Source: Olleya sp. Bg11-27 (GTDB taxonomy: Bacteria > Bacteroidota > Bacteroidia > Flavobacteriales > Flavobacteriaceae). From it: a DNA stretch of 64,000 bases. The DNA is taken from contig NZ_CP025117.1 in NCBI RefSeq assembly GCF_002831645.1, positions 2,495,001 to 2,559,000 of the forward strand. The letters run 5' to 3'. The position numbers and the translations under genes were made by a program. The notes beneath the pieces were generated by a model. The model was not told the DNA's origin, did no database searches, and worked only from the letters and a program-made list of their open reading frames with translations. This document shows positions 52,869 to 61,900 of the stretch, in pieces; within the stretch, counting starts at the first letter, position 1; each line of letters begins with the position of its first letter.

Positions 52869-53816
52869 ATGGAAACTAAATTAACTCAGCTTTTAAATAT
52901 AAAATATCCAATCATACAAGCGCCAATGTTTTTGGTGTCTAACGTAGCAATGGTTACAGAAGGTATGAAAGCCGGAATAGCAGGATGTATCCCTGCGCTT
53001 AATTATAGAACATTAGATCAGTTAAGGGCTGCTATAATAGAATTAAAGGCTAATAAGGTCGAAGGAGGGTCATTTGGTTTTAACTTAATCGTTAATAAAT
53101 CAAATATTAAGTATAAAGAACAACTTAGGGTACTGTGTGAAGAGGGGTGCGATTTTATTATCACATCTTTAGGGAGTCCTGAAGAAACAATTAAACAAGC
53201 ACATAAAGTTGGTATTAAAGTGTTTTGTGATGTTACTGATTTGCGTTTTGCTAAAAAGGTAGAACAACTTGGTGCGGACGCTGCAATAGCAGTTAATAAT
53301 GAAGCTGGTGGACATAGAGGTAACTTAACCCCTGAAGAGCTAACCAATCAGTTAAGTAAAGCATTAACAATTCCGGTTATATCTGCAGGAGGTGTAGGTT
53401 GTAAAGCAGACATTGATAAAATGATAAGTTATGGTGCAGAAGGTGTATCTGTAGGAAGTCCATTTATTGCTTCTATAGAAGCGGGAGTGACTGATGAGTA
53501 TAAGCAGGCTTGTGTCGATTATGGAGAAAAAGATATCATTATGACAGAACGTATTTCTGGTACACCATGTACGGTTATTAATACGCCATATGTTCAGAAG
53601 ATTGGAACGAAGCAAACTTGGATAGAACGTGTTTTAAATAAAAACAAAAAACTTAAAAAGTGGGTTAAGATGATTCGTTTTTCAATAGGGATGAAGGCTA
53701 CAGAAAATGCAGCTAAAAAAGCAACTTATAAAACCGTTTGGGTTGCAGGACCAAGTATTGAGCATACTAAAGCAATATTGCCAGTTAAAGATATCGTTGC
53801 TCATCTAACAGTGTAA
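52869..53816 (+). CDS. NAD(P)H-dependent flavin oxidoreductase / nitronate monooxygenase family
   Basis: 315 residues, TIM barrel of the 2-nitropropane dioxygenase type. IKYPIIQAPMFLVSN at the N-terminus, VNNEAGGHRG with the family His, ISAGGVGCKADIDKMISYGAEGVSVG FMN-phosphate loop (shown as GAEGVSVGSPF). Relatives oxidise nitronates or reduce enoyl-type substrates with FMN. True substrate unknown. Palindrome and promoter upstream suggest specific control. Followed 12 bp later by a small anchored protein. Confidence 0.88.
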   Translation: METKLTQLLNIKYPIIQAPMFLVSNVAMVTEGMKAGIAGCIPALNYRTLDQLRAAIIELKANKVEGGSFGFNLIVNKSNIKYKEQLRVLCEEGCDFIITSLGSPEETIKQAHKVGIKVFCDVTDLRFAKKVEQLGADAAIAVNNEAGGHRGNLTPEELTNQLSKALTIPVISAGGVGCKADIDKMISYGAEGVSVGSPFIASIEAGVTDEYKQACVDYGEKDIIMTERISGTPCTVINTPYVQKIGTKQTWIERVLNKNKKLKKWVKMIRFSIGMKATENAAKKATYKTVWVAGPSIEHTKAILPVKDIVAHLTV

Positions 53817-53828
53817 TAACTGGGAGTC

Positions 53829-54260
53829 ATGTCTAAAACGTCTAGATCAGTTAAAAGACTTGTTATTGTCATAGTTCTAATTTTTGTTTTAATAGTTAGT
53901 GGCGGCTTTTATGCTTTAATATATGAAAGTAAAAAAGAGGTCTCTGAAGATGAGCGCTATTCTAAAGTTTTAAATAGAGCTTTTAAGCTTAAAGATGTGG
54001 CTACAATACGTTGGAATGCCACTAACTTAAGATTTAGAAATTATAGTTTAGTTTTAAATGAAGCTTCAGAGTATGATACTCCAGATGTAAAGTCGGTGAA
54101 AGTATATAAATCAGGAGATTCCATTACTTTTATTTCAGCAAAGTCCTATTCTAGTTTACATGTTGGTACAACATATTATCTCATAGGACGTGATACTTTA
54201 AATACAGGGGAGGTTGTAGAGTTTGAGTATTATTATACAGGAGGTGTACCACCATTTTAA
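53829..54260 (+). CDS. Small membrane-anchored protein
   Basis: 143 residues: basic N-terminus (MSKTSRSVKRL), one membrane helix at about 11-31, and an external domain of mixed beta character ending YYYTGGVPPF. No family recognised. It begins 12 bp after the flavin oxidoreductase gene and is likely co-transcribed, though no functional link is evident. Confidence 0.6.
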   Translation: MSKTSRSVKRLVIVIVLIFVLIVSGGFYALIYESKKEVSEDERYSKVLNRAFKLKDVATIRWNATNLRFRNYSLVLNEASEYDTPDVKSVKVYKSGDSITFISAKSYSSLHVGTTYYLIGRDTLNTGEVVEFEYYYTGGVPPF

Positions 54261-54375
54261 TAGTAATAACTATTCTATAGACTACAATTGTAGTAAATGT
54301 GATTATAAAACCACCTGATGCCGACCTTATAGTTCCGAATTATAATTCCTATTTTTACATTCTAAAACAAAACAA

Positions 54376-55071
54376 GTGCAAAATATTACCATAGCAATAG
54401 ACGGTTTTTCATCAACAGGAAAAAGTACAGTAGCAAAGCAATTAGCTAACCACTTAGGTTACATTTATGTAGATACTGGTGCCATGTATAGAGCAGTTAC
54501 TTTATATACGATGCAGAATGGTTGGATTGATAAAGACCAATTTGATGTGGTTGCTTTGGTTTCTAATTTAGATAAGATTACGATTAGCTTTACATTTAAT
54601 CCATCTTTAGGATTTGCAGAAGTCTATTTAAACGGCGTAAATATAGAAAGAGAAATTAGAACACTAGAAGTCTCTAGTTATGTGAGTAAAGTTGCAGCGA
54701 TTCCAGAAGTACGTTACCAATTGGTAAAACAACAGCAGCAAATGGGGAAGGACAAAGGTGTGGTTATGGATGGTCGCGATATTGGAACAGTTGTGTTTCC
54801 TTATGCTGAATTAAAACTGTTTATGACAGCATCTGCAGATAAGCGTGCCACAAGACGTTTTGATGAATTAATAGGTAGAGGAGACGATGTTAAATATGAA
54901 GCTGTACTGCGTAATGTTCAAGAGCGTGACTATATAGATTCACATAGAGAAGATTCGCCTTTAGTAAAAGCAGACGACGCTATAGAGATTGATAATTCTG
55001 ATTTAACCTTAGAGCAACAATTTGATACCGTACTTAATTTAGTTAATAAAACGCTAGGTGATTTAGCCTAA
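54376..55071 (+). CDS. cmk: Cytidylate kinase
   Basis: 231 residues, GTG start (MQNITIAIDG). P-loop GFSSTGKS at 10-17, YVDTGAMYRAVTLY, MDGRDIGTVVFPYAELKLFM, and DSHREDSPLVKADDAIEIDN are the CMK signatures. Phosphorylates CMP and dCMP. The gene is separated from the previous one by 115 bp and ends at a bidirectional hairpin. Confidence 0.95.
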   Translation: MQNITIAIDGFSSTGKSTVAKQLANHLGYIYVDTGAMYRAVTLYTMQNGWIDKDQFDVVALVSNLDKITISFTFNPSLGFAEVYLNGVNIEREIRTLEVSSYVSKVAAIPEVRYQLVKQQQQMGKDKGVVMDGRDIGTVVFPYAELKLFMTASADKRATRRFDELIGRGDDVKYEAVLRNVQERDYIDSHREDSPLVKADDAIEIDNSDLTLEQQFDTVLNLVNKTLGDLA

Positions 55072-55091
55072 TTAAATTGTAGGGCATAAAA

Positions 55092-55130
55092 AAAAGCGAA
55101 TTGTTGGCTTTCGCTTAACAATCCGCTTTT
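55092..55130. terminator. Bidirectional terminator between cmk and the LysM gene
   Basis: Arms 55092-55105 and 55117-55130 (AAAAGCG-A-ATTGTT / AACAAT-C-CGCTTTT, one mismatch) with an 11-nt loop that itself contains the alternative partner TTCGCT. Confidence 0.75.
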
Positions 55131-55149
55131 GTAATGTGTTATTAAATTC

Positions 55150-55530
55150 CTATAAATTAGGAATTTTTAATTCTTGATCTACATTGATCATGTCAGGATT
55201 CTTTAAGATATCCTTGTTAGCTTCAAAAATGGCAGTATATTTTGCTGCATTACCGTAATAATGTTTAGCTATTTTACCTAAAGTGTCACCACCTACAACA
55301 GTATGTCTAGCATAAAGACTCTCGTCAGCAACATCAATGTTTGCTAAAATATCAGAAGGACTATCTCCACCTGCATTTTTAATAGCATCCCACATTAAAT
55401 TTTTCTCATATTGTGTACCAGCCGTTCCTTTAACTTTTAATACACCATTTTCTTCAGTAACGTCACCGTTAGCGATTTTTAATTTCTCTCCTAAGTCAAG
55501 TACACCTTGATATTTTGCTCTTAAAGCCAT
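55150..55530 (-). CDS. LysM-domain protein (YgaU/Kbp type)
   Basis: 126 residues. N-terminal BON-like region (about 1-65) and C-terminal LysM domain (about 74-126: HTVVGGDTLGKIAKHYYGNA, YTAIFEANKDILKNPDMI). No signal peptide, so cytoplasmic like E. coli YgaU/Kbp, a potassium-binding protein. Full length for the family. Convergent with cmk. Confidence 0.88.
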   Translation of the reverse strand: MALRAKYQGVLDLGEKLKIANGDVTEENGVLKVKGTAGTQYEKNLMWDAIKNAGGDSPSDILANIDVADESLYARHTVVGGDTLGKIAKHYYGNAAKYTAIFEANKDILKNPDMINVDQELKIPNL

Positions 55531-55915
55531 AAATAATAAATTTTAATTGTTAATTCTTCATTAAAGATAGTAATTAAAATAGCAGTTTGAATAACTAAAA
55601 TTAAATTTAAAGGGGGTTTAGATAAAGTGTGTGATTTATCAGTTGAAATGCGTTTATTCTCAATAATTAATGTATTTGTAGCTTGCTGGAAGTCAGTATT
55701 TTAATATTTTTAAATTACTATTAGGCTGTATTAGTAAAAAGTAGTATTTTTGCACTCCTTTTTAACGCATACCAGAAAGATGAAAAGGGATTAAAACAAT
55801 TTTATTTATAACACTTCTGTGTGTTAGCGTCTAAATCTTCTAAACATAGCAGAATACAAAAACATAGTGTATTTAATTCAGCGAAAGCTAAAAGTACATT
55901 ATTAAAATTATTTAA
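55531..55915. other. Region upstream of rpsA including a long leader
   Basis: 385 bp between the LysM gene and rpsA. Promoter element at 55745-55752, then a leader of about 160 nt before the rpsA ATG containing an AACAC-TTCTGT-GTGTT hairpin near 55808 and a TCAGCGAAAGCT element near 55879. The left half shows nothing distinct. The long leader could serve S1 autoregulation (inference). Confidence 0.45.
55745..55752 (+). promoter_or_regulatory. -7 promoter element for rpsA
   Basis: TATTTTTG matches TAnnTTTG, with TTAGG about 21 bp upstream as a weak -33. Confidence 0.55.
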
Positions 55916-57754
55916 ATGGCTGAAAAAGCAAAACAAGCAGAAGTTGCAGCTCAAGAAGCAGCAGCAGAAACAAAAGCAGCTCCAGTAGTATCTGAAGCTC
56001 AAGCAAACCCTGAAAAATTCTTAGCAGACTTTAACTGGCACAATTACGAAGAAGGAATTGATGAAGTTGAAGATTCTCAATTAAAAGAATTTGAAAAATT
56101 AGTATCAGAAAATTTCGTAGATACTTTAGATGATGAGGTTGTTGAAGGAACAGTAGTGCACATGACAGATCGTGATGCAATTATTGACATCAACGCTAAA
56201 TCTGAAGGCGTTATTTCTTTAAACGAATTTAGATACAATCCAGATTTAAAAGTAGGAGACAAGGTTGAGGTATTAATTGATGTACGTGAAGACGCAACAG
56301 GACAATTAGTATTATCTCACAGAAAAGCTCGTGTAATTAAGGCTTGGGATAGAGTAATCAAAGCTAATGAAACTGGAGAAATCGTTAACGGTTTTGTTAA
56401 ATGTCGTACTAAAGGTGGTATGATTGTAGATGTTTTTGGTATCGAAGCATTCTTACCAGGATCTCAAATTGACGTTAAACCAATTAGAGATTACGATCAG
56501 TACGTAAACAAAACTATGGAATTTAAAGTTGTGAAAATCAACCACGAATTCAAAAACGTAGTAGTATCTCATAAAGCTTTAATTGAAGCTGATATTGAAG
56601 AGCAGAAAAAAGAAATTATCGGTCAATTAGAAAAAGGTCAAGTACTTGAAGGTGTTGTTAAAAACATTACTTCTTATGGTGTATTTATTGATCTTGGAGG
56701 TGTTGATGGATTAGTTCACATTACTGATTTATCTTGGTCACGTATTAACCATCCAAATGAGATTGTTGAGCTAGATCAAAAATTAAACGTTGTAATCTTA
56801 GACTTTGATGAAGATAAGTCTAGAATCCAATTAGGTCTTAAGCAATTATCTAAACATCCTTGGGATGCTTTAGGAGAAACTGTTGCTGTAGGTGATAAAG
56901 TTAAAGGTAAAGTTGTTGTAATCGCTGATTACGGTGCATTTATCGAAGTTGCAGAAGGAGTTGAAGGTTTAGTACACGTTTCAGAAATGTCATGGTCTAC
57001 TCATTTACGTTCTGCTAACGACTTTGTAAAAGTTGGTGACGAAATTGACGCACAAATCTTAACTTTAGATAGAGAAGATCGTAAGATGTCATTAGGTATC
57101 AAGCAATTATCTGCTGATCCATGGACAGATATTACAACTAAATATCCTGTAGGTTCTAAGCACACAGGTATTGTACGTAACTTTACAAACTTTGGTGTTT
57201 TTGTTGAATTAGAAGAAGGTATTGATGGATTAATTTACATCTCTGATTTATCTTGGACTAAGAAAATCAAACATCCATCTGAGTTCTGTAACGTAGGTGA
57301 TACATTAGATGTAGTAGTATTAGAGTTAGATGTTGAAGGACGTAAATTATCTTTAGGTCATAAACAAACAACTGATAATCCTTGGGATAAATACGAAACT
57401 GAGTTTGCTTTAGGTACAACACACACAGCTGAAATTGCTGATGTTGTAGATAAAGGAGCTACTATTGAATTTAACGAAGATATCGTTGCTTTCGTACCAT
57501 CTCGTCACCTTGAAAAAGAAGACGGTAAGATGTTAAAGAAAGGTGATTCTGCAGAATTCAAGATTATCGAATTTAACAAAGAATTCAAACGTGTTGTTGC
57601 TTCTCATACTGCTATATTTAAAGCAGAAGAAATGGCAAATGTAAAAGCAGCTGTTAAAAAGGCAGCTTCTCAAGCTGACGAAGCTAAACCAACTTTAGGT
57701 GATGCTAACGAAGCTTTACAAGCGTTAAAAGATAAAATGGACGGAAAAGCATAA
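55916..57754 (+). CDS. rpsA: 30S ribosomal protein S1
   Basis: 612 residues with six S1-type OB-fold repeats, first near EGTVVHMTDRDAIIDINAKS (about 75-95) and the central ones near EGVVKNITSYGVFIDLGGVD, KGKVVVIADYGAFIEVAEGV and TGIVRNFTNFGVFVELEEGI. S1 binds mRNA leader regions during initiation. Longer than the E. coli protein (557) by an Ala/Glu-rich N-terminal extension. In Bacteroidetes, where Shine-Dalgarno use is weak, S1 is especially important. Confidence 0.96.
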   Translation: MAEKAKQAEVAAQEAAAETKAAPVVSEAQANPEKFLADFNWHNYEEGIDEVEDSQLKEFEKLVSENFVDTLDDEVVEGTVVHMTDRDAIIDINAKSEGVISLNEFRYNPDLKVGDKVEVLIDVREDATGQLVLSHRKARVIKAWDRVIKANETGEIVNGFVKCRTKGGMIVDVFGIEAFLPGSQIDVKPIRDYDQYVNKTMEFKVVKINHEFKNVVVSHKALIEADIEEQKKEIIGQLEKGQVLEGVVKNITSYGVFIDLGGVDGLVHITDLSWSRINHPNEIVELDQKLNVVILDFDEDKSRIQLGLKQLSKHPWDALGETVAVGDKVKGKVVVIADYGAFIEVAEGVEGLVHVSEMSWSTHLRSANDFVKVGDEIDAQILTLDREDRKMSLGIKQLSADPWTDITTKYPVGSKHTGIVRNFTNFGVFVELEEGIDGLIYISDLSWTKKIKHPSEFCNVGDTLDVVVLELDVEGRKLSLGHKQTTDNPWDKYETEFALGTTHTAEIADVVDKGATIEFNEDIVAFVPSRHLEKEDGKMLKKGDSAEFKIIEFNKEFKRVVASHTAIFKAEEMANVKAAVKKAASQADEAKPTLGDANEALQALKDKMDGKA

Positions 57755-57777
57755 GCTTTAAAGTTTTTATCAATATT

Positions 57778-57811
57778 AAAAGCCTCTCAGAAATGAGAGG
57801 CTTTTTTTTTG
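57778..57811 (+). terminator. Terminator of rpsA
   Basis: Arms 57778-57789 and 57794-57805 (GCCTCTCA/TGAGAGGC) around GAAA, then a T-run. Confidence 0.9.
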
Positions 57812-57847
57812 ATACAAAAACACCTTTCAACTTATAATAATTTACTT

Positions 57848-57855
57848 TACCTTTG
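57848..57855 (+). promoter_or_regulatory. -7 promoter element for pyrR
   Basis: TACCTTTG matches TAnnTTTG and overlaps the alternative ATG at 57853, so the start at 57880 is preferred. Confidence 0.55.
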
Positions 57856-57879
57856 TTTACCAAACCCGTTTGGAACACT

Positions 57880-58419
57880 ATGAGTCAAAAAGTGCTACTT
57901 AATGCTACAGAAGTCAACATCATTCTACATAGATTGGCTTGTCAACTCATCGAAAATCATAATGATTTTTCTAATACCGTTTTAGTTGGTATACAACCTA
58001 GAGGTAAGTATTTGGCTAACCGTTTAGCATCTATGCTAAAAAAGGAGTATAAAATCAAAAACTTACAACTCGGTCATCTAGATATTACGTTTTACAGAGA
58101 TGATTTTAGAAGAGGAGACACGACACTGGAAGCAAATACTACTGAAATTAATGTAGACGTTGAGGATAAAAAAATAGTTTTTATCGATGATGTATTATAT
58201 ACAGGACGTAGTATACGATCTGCATTAACGGCTATTCAATCTTTTGGACGCCCGTCTGAAATTGAATTGCTAACCTTAATCGATAGACGTTTTAGTAGAC
58301 ATTTACCGATACAACCCAATTATAGAGGTCGCCAAGTAGATGCTATAAATAATGAAAAAGTTAAAGTGAATTGGGTTGAAAATGAAGGAGAAGATGCAGT
58401 GTACCTGATAAAAAGTTAG
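57880..58419 (+). CDS. pyrR: PyrR bifunctional regulator / uracil phosphoribosyltransferase
   Basis: 179 residues from the ATG at 57880 (MSQKVLLNATEVNIILHRLA). PRPP-binding loop VFIDDVLYTGRSIRSA, GIQPRGKYLANRL and DITFYRDDFRRG match PyrR, which regulates pyrimidine genes by binding mRNA and has weak UPRTase activity. It precedes pyrB by 93 bp in the same direction. No PyrR-type attenuator hairpin is obvious before it. Confidence 0.9.
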   Translation: MSQKVLLNATEVNIILHRLACQLIENHNDFSNTVLVGIQPRGKYLANRLASMLKKEYKIKNLQLGHLDITFYRDDFRRGDTTLEANTTEINVDVEDKKIVFIDDVLYTGRSIRSALTAIQSFGRPSEIELLTLIDRRFSRHLPIQPNYRGRQVDAINNEKVKVNWVENEGEDAVYLIKS

Positions 58420-58512
58420 AACAGACTTTATAGACACGTAATATGAGTGTTTCTTAGATTTAAACTAAAAGATTAACTGGTAGTTTTGACTACCACCTGA
58501 ATACTATATAAT

Positions 58513-59442
58513 ATGAGCGAGTTAAGTGTCAAACACTTATTAGGAATTAAATATCTTAATATACAGGATATAGAGCTTATTTTTAAGACAGCTGATCATT
58601 TTAAGGAAGTGATTAATCGTCCTATTAAAAAAGTGCCTTCCCTTCGTGATATTACCATTGCCAATTTATTTTTCGAAAATTCTACACGAACAAAATTGTC
58701 ATTTGAATTAGCCGAAAAACGATTGTCTGCAGACGTTATTAACTTCTCAGCATCTCAATCTTCAGTTAAGAAAGGTGAAACCTTAATAGATACAGTAAAT
58801 AATATTCTTTCCATGAAAGTGGATATGGTCGTTATGCGTCATCCTAATCCAGGAGCTGGTGTCTTTTTATCAAAGCATGTTAATGCAAGTATAATTAATG
58901 CGGGAGATGGGGCGCATGAGCATCCTACACAAGCGCTATTGGATAGTTATTCTATAAGAGAGCGATTAGGTAGTGTTAAGGGTAAAAACGTTGTTATAGT
59001 GGGTGATATTTTACATAGCCGCGTTGCATTATCCAATATATATGCGTTAAAATTGCAAGGTGCTAATGTTATGGTTTGTGGGCCTAAGACCTTATTGCCA
59101 AAACATATTGATAAGTTGGGCGTCAAAGTGGAAACAGACTTAAGAAAAGGACTTAATTGGTGTGATGTAGCCAATATGTTACGGGTTCAAAATGAACGTA
59201 TGGATATTAGTTATTTTCCATCAACAAGAGAATATACACAACAATTTGGAGTTAATAAAGATTTACTAGATAGTTTAGATAAGGAAATCACGATAATGCA
59301 TCCTGGACCAATAAATAGAGGTGTAGAGATTACTAGTGATGTTGCCGATTCTAAGCAAGCCATAATTTTAGATCAAGTACAAAACGGAGTAGCAGTTAGA
59401 ATGGCAGTAATCTACTTACTAGCTTCCAAAATAAAACAATAG
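58513..59442 (+). CDS. pyrB: Aspartate carbamoyltransferase catalytic subunit
   Basis: 309 residues. Carbamoyl-phosphate loop S57TRT60 in FFENSTRTKLSFE, SVKKGETLIDTV, MRHPNPGAG, HEHPTQALLD and MHPGPINRGVEI are diagnostic. Catalyses carbamoyl phosphate plus aspartate to carbamoyl aspartate in UMP synthesis. No pyrI regulatory chain is adjacent. The small gene at 59445 begins 2 bp later. Confidence 0.96.
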   Translation: MSELSVKHLLGIKYLNIQDIELIFKTADHFKEVINRPIKKVPSLRDITIANLFFENSTRTKLSFELAEKRLSADVINFSASQSSVKKGETLIDTVNNILSMKVDMVVMRHPNPGAGVFLSKHVNASIINAGDGAHEHPTQALLDSYSIRERLGSVKGKNVVIVGDILHSRVALSNIYALKLQGANVMVCGPKTLLPKHIDKLGVKVETDLRKGLNWCDVANMLRVQNERMDISYFPSTREYTQQFGVNKDLLDSLDKEITIMHPGPINRGVEITSDVADSKQAIILDQVQNGVAVRMAVIYLLASKIKQ

Positions 59443-59444
59443 TT

Positions 59445-59777
59445 ATGATTATAGATCAAAATGAAAATTTAATTATAGTAACCCAAGAAAATGCTTCGGT
59501 TATAGAATTAGTAAAGAAAATAGAAACACTGTATCCAAAATTTAAAAACAATAATATTATTGTTAATTTAAATACGATTAAAGGAGTCGCATTAAAAGAT
59601 GTTATTGAGTTTTTAAGAGTCTCAAACCAACACCGTGCAACAAAACATTCTTTTGTTATTGTTAATGAAGGTATTGATACCGATAAAACTCCAGATGAAA
59701 TTATAATAGTGCCAACCCTACAAGAGGCTTATGATATTATAGAAATGGAGGTTATGGAACGCGATTTAGGCTTGTAA
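59445..59777 (+). CDS. Small protein of STAS-like type, often mislabelled ribonuclease Z
   Basis: 110 residues with a beta-alpha pattern (NLIIVTQENASVIELVKKIE, NNIIVNLNTIKGVALKDVIE, FVIVNEGIDTDKTPDEIIIV) resembling a small STAS/SpoIIAA-like fold. It has no metallo-beta-lactamase HxHxDH motif and cannot be RNase Z, though its neighbour is. Sits between pyrB (2 bp) and rnz (58 bp). Function unknown. Confidence 0.7.
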   Translation: MIIDQNENLIIVTQENASVIELVKKIETLYPKFKNNNIIVNLNTIKGVALKDVIEFLRVSNQHRATKHSFVIVNEGIDTDKTPDEIIIVPTLQEAYDIIEMEVMERDLGL

Positions 59778-59835
59778 AAAGCGTATTAGCTTCTTTTATA
59801 AGGCCTCATTTTAAAACAGTAATTATTCTTATCTA

Positions 59836-60741
59836 ATGAAATTAAACATCTTAGGTTGTTATAGTGCAACACCACGTACGTTTACAAATCCGACGTCTCA
59901 AGTATTAGAAATAAATAATCATATATTTTTAATCGATTGTGGCGAAGGAACACAAGTAGAATTGCGTAGGCATAAGATTAAATTTAATAGGATAAAACAC
60001 ATTTTTATTTCGCACTTACATGGGGACCATTTTTTTGGTTTGGTTGGTTTAATATCAACGTTTAGATTATTAGGACGTGATACTGAATTACACATACATT
60101 CCCCAAAAGGGTTAAAAGAAGTAATAACGCTTCAAATGAAATTAGCCAATTCTTGGACTAATTATAAGTTGACATTTCATGAGCTAACTAATAAAGATTC
60201 AGAAGTTGTTTTTGAGGATGATAAAGTAGAAGTACATACTATTCCTTTAGATCATCGTATTTATACTAATGGTTTTTTGTTTAAAGAAAAGTCAGGAGAT
60301 AGAAAGTTAGATATGAATGCCGTTTTAAATGAAAATATTGATGTGTCTTATTATCGCAAGTTAAAGCAAGGCTTTGATGTTACAAATGAGGCTGGAGCGC
60401 TTGTTAAAAACGAATCTGTTACATTACCACCTAATAAGCCTAAAAGTTATGCTTTTTGTAGTGATACGGCGTACAGTGAGTCAATAATACCGATAATTAA
60501 AGATGTGGATGTATTATATCACGAGTCTACCTTTTTAGAGCAGCACGCCAAATTGGCAAATCCAACTAAGCACAGTACAGCAAAACAAGCAGCAAGTATA
60601 GCAAAACAGGCTAATGCGGGGCAGTTAATATTAGGGCATTACTCTACACGTTATGACGATTTGAATGTTTTTAAAACAGAGGCGCAAACCATTTTTGAAA
60701 ACGTAATGCTTGGAGATGATGGCAAAGTATTTGAGTTTTAA
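59836..60741 (+). CDS. rnz: Ribonuclease Z
   Basis: 301 residues, metallo-beta-lactamase fold with HLHGDH zinc motif (His60, His62, Asp64, His65 in ISHLHGDHFFGL), PTRFTNPTSQ-like N-terminus, LDHRIYTNGF, FCSDTAYSE, and HESTFLEQHA. Cleaves the 3' trailer of precursor tRNA. Its stop overlaps that of the convergent DUF3784 gene (shared TTAA at 60738-60741). Full length. Confidence 0.96.
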   Translation: MKLNILGCYSATPRTFTNPTSQVLEINNHIFLIDCGEGTQVELRRHKIKFNRIKHIFISHLHGDHFFGLVGLISTFRLLGRDTELHIHSPKGLKEVITLQMKLANSWTNYKLTFHELTNKDSEVVFEDDKVEVHTIPLDHRIYTNGFLFKEKSGDRKLDMNAVLNENIDVSYYRKLKQGFDVTNEAGALVKNESVTLPPNKPKSYAFCSDTAYSESIIPIIKDVDVLYHESTFLEQHAKLANPTKHSTAKQAASIAKQANAGQLILGHYSTRYDDLNVFKTEAQTIFENVMLGDDGKVFEF

Positions 60742-61046
60742 AGTTTAAAACGTCTATTGGCTATAAAACGACTAATAATAAGTACACTAATTAATAGTGT
60801 ACTATTTATGTAGAGGATACTAGTATCATTTACATTACATATTTTCAATAGTAAATAGGTAAATAAACAGAAAACCCCAAGTCCTATAAATAAGCGTTGA
60901 AGGAAGGAGGCTAATCCTTTAGTATCTATTTTTTCTTTTTCGGAGTGACTTAATGAATTGTATCCCGCGATCAAATCTGGATATTTTTTCACTAGAAAAC
61001 CAAAAATAATAAGAATAAAACTTATTAAAAGTTGAGAATATATCAT
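60738..61046 (-). CDS. DUF3784 membrane protein
   Basis: 102 residues, three predicted membrane helices; the VKKYPDLIAGYNSLSHSEKE segment after the first is the DUF3784 signature. Function unknown. Convergent overlap with rnz, divergent from pdxH across 47 bp. Confidence 0.8.
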   Translation of the reverse strand: MIYSQLLISFILIIFGFLVKKYPDLIAGYNSLSHSEKEKIDTKGLASFLQRLFIGLGVFCLFTYLLLKICNVNDTSILYINSTLLISVLIISRFIANRRFKL

Positions 61047-61093
61047 ACTCTAAATATAGTGAAAACCTGTAAATTTACATATAATTTAATGTT

Positions 61094-61741
61094 ATGGAAA
61101 AAGACTTAAGCGACTATAGAAGAACTTACAAAAAAGGAGAATTACTACTAAAAGACACACCAGAAAATCCGCTAGAGCTTTTTAGATCTTGGTTTAATGA
61201 GGTGGATCAACACTTTCCTGAGGACGAAACTAATGCTATGACAGTCGCGACAATTGGTAAGGATGGATTTCCTAAAAGTAGAGTCGTACTACTTAAAAAA
61301 TTCACGTATGAAGGGTTTATTTTTTATACTAATTATGATAGCGAAAAAGGGAAGGCGATACTTAATAATCCAAATGTGTGCTTATCCTTTTTCTGGCATG
61401 GCGCAGAACGACAGATAATAATTAAAGGTAAGGCAGAAAAAATCGCAGCCAATTTAAGTGATGGTTATTTTGAATCACGTCCGCGTGGTAGTCAATTAGG
61501 TGCGATTGTTTCTAATCAAAGTAGTATTGTAGAGAGTAGAGACGTGTTAGAAGCTAAATTAAAACAGCTGGAACTGGATTATGAAGGTAAGGAGATCGAA
61601 AGACCTACATTTTGGGGTGGCTTTATCGTGAAGCCTGTTTCAATTGAATTTTGGCAGGGAAGACCTAACCGATTACATGATAGAATTTTATATAACTTAG
61701 ATGCTGATTTTAACTGGGTAAAAAACCGTTTATCTCCATGA
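61094..61741 (+). CDS. pdxH: Pyridoxamine 5'-phosphate oxidase
   Basis: 215 residues, FMN-binding split-barrel: MEKDLSDYRRTYKKGELLLK, NAMTVATIGKDGFPKSRVVL, FYTNYDSEKGKA, ESRPRGSQLGAIVSNQSS and EFWQGRPNRLHDRI followed by the C-terminal RLSP. Oxidises pyridoxine/pyridoxamine phosphate to PLP, the cofactor used by the PLP enzymes elsewhere in the window. Confidence 0.95.
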   Translation: MEKDLSDYRRTYKKGELLLKDTPENPLELFRSWFNEVDQHFPEDETNAMTVATIGKDGFPKSRVVLLKKFTYEGFIFYTNYDSEKGKAILNNPNVCLSFFWHGAERQIIIKGKAEKIAANLSDGYFESRPRGSQLGAIVSNQSSIVESRDVLEAKLKQLELDYEGKEIERPTFWGGFIVKPVSIEFWQGRPNRLHDRILYNLDADFNWVKNRLSP

Positions 61742-61900
61742 TTTATCCGTTTAAATGTATTCGGTTAGTGTGTTTTACCGATTAAATGCAGTTAAATTCG
61801 ATTAAAAACATGTTTTTAATCGAATTTAACATTTCTTTAACAGTTTGTTCTTTAGAGCTGTTCTATTTTTAGAGTCCCAAACCTACTTAACTCTTTAAAA

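Noticed and set aside
57853-57879. Earlier start for pyrR at 57853
   Set aside because: The ATG overlaps the TACCTTTG promoter element; the start at 57880 gives the usual N-terminus.
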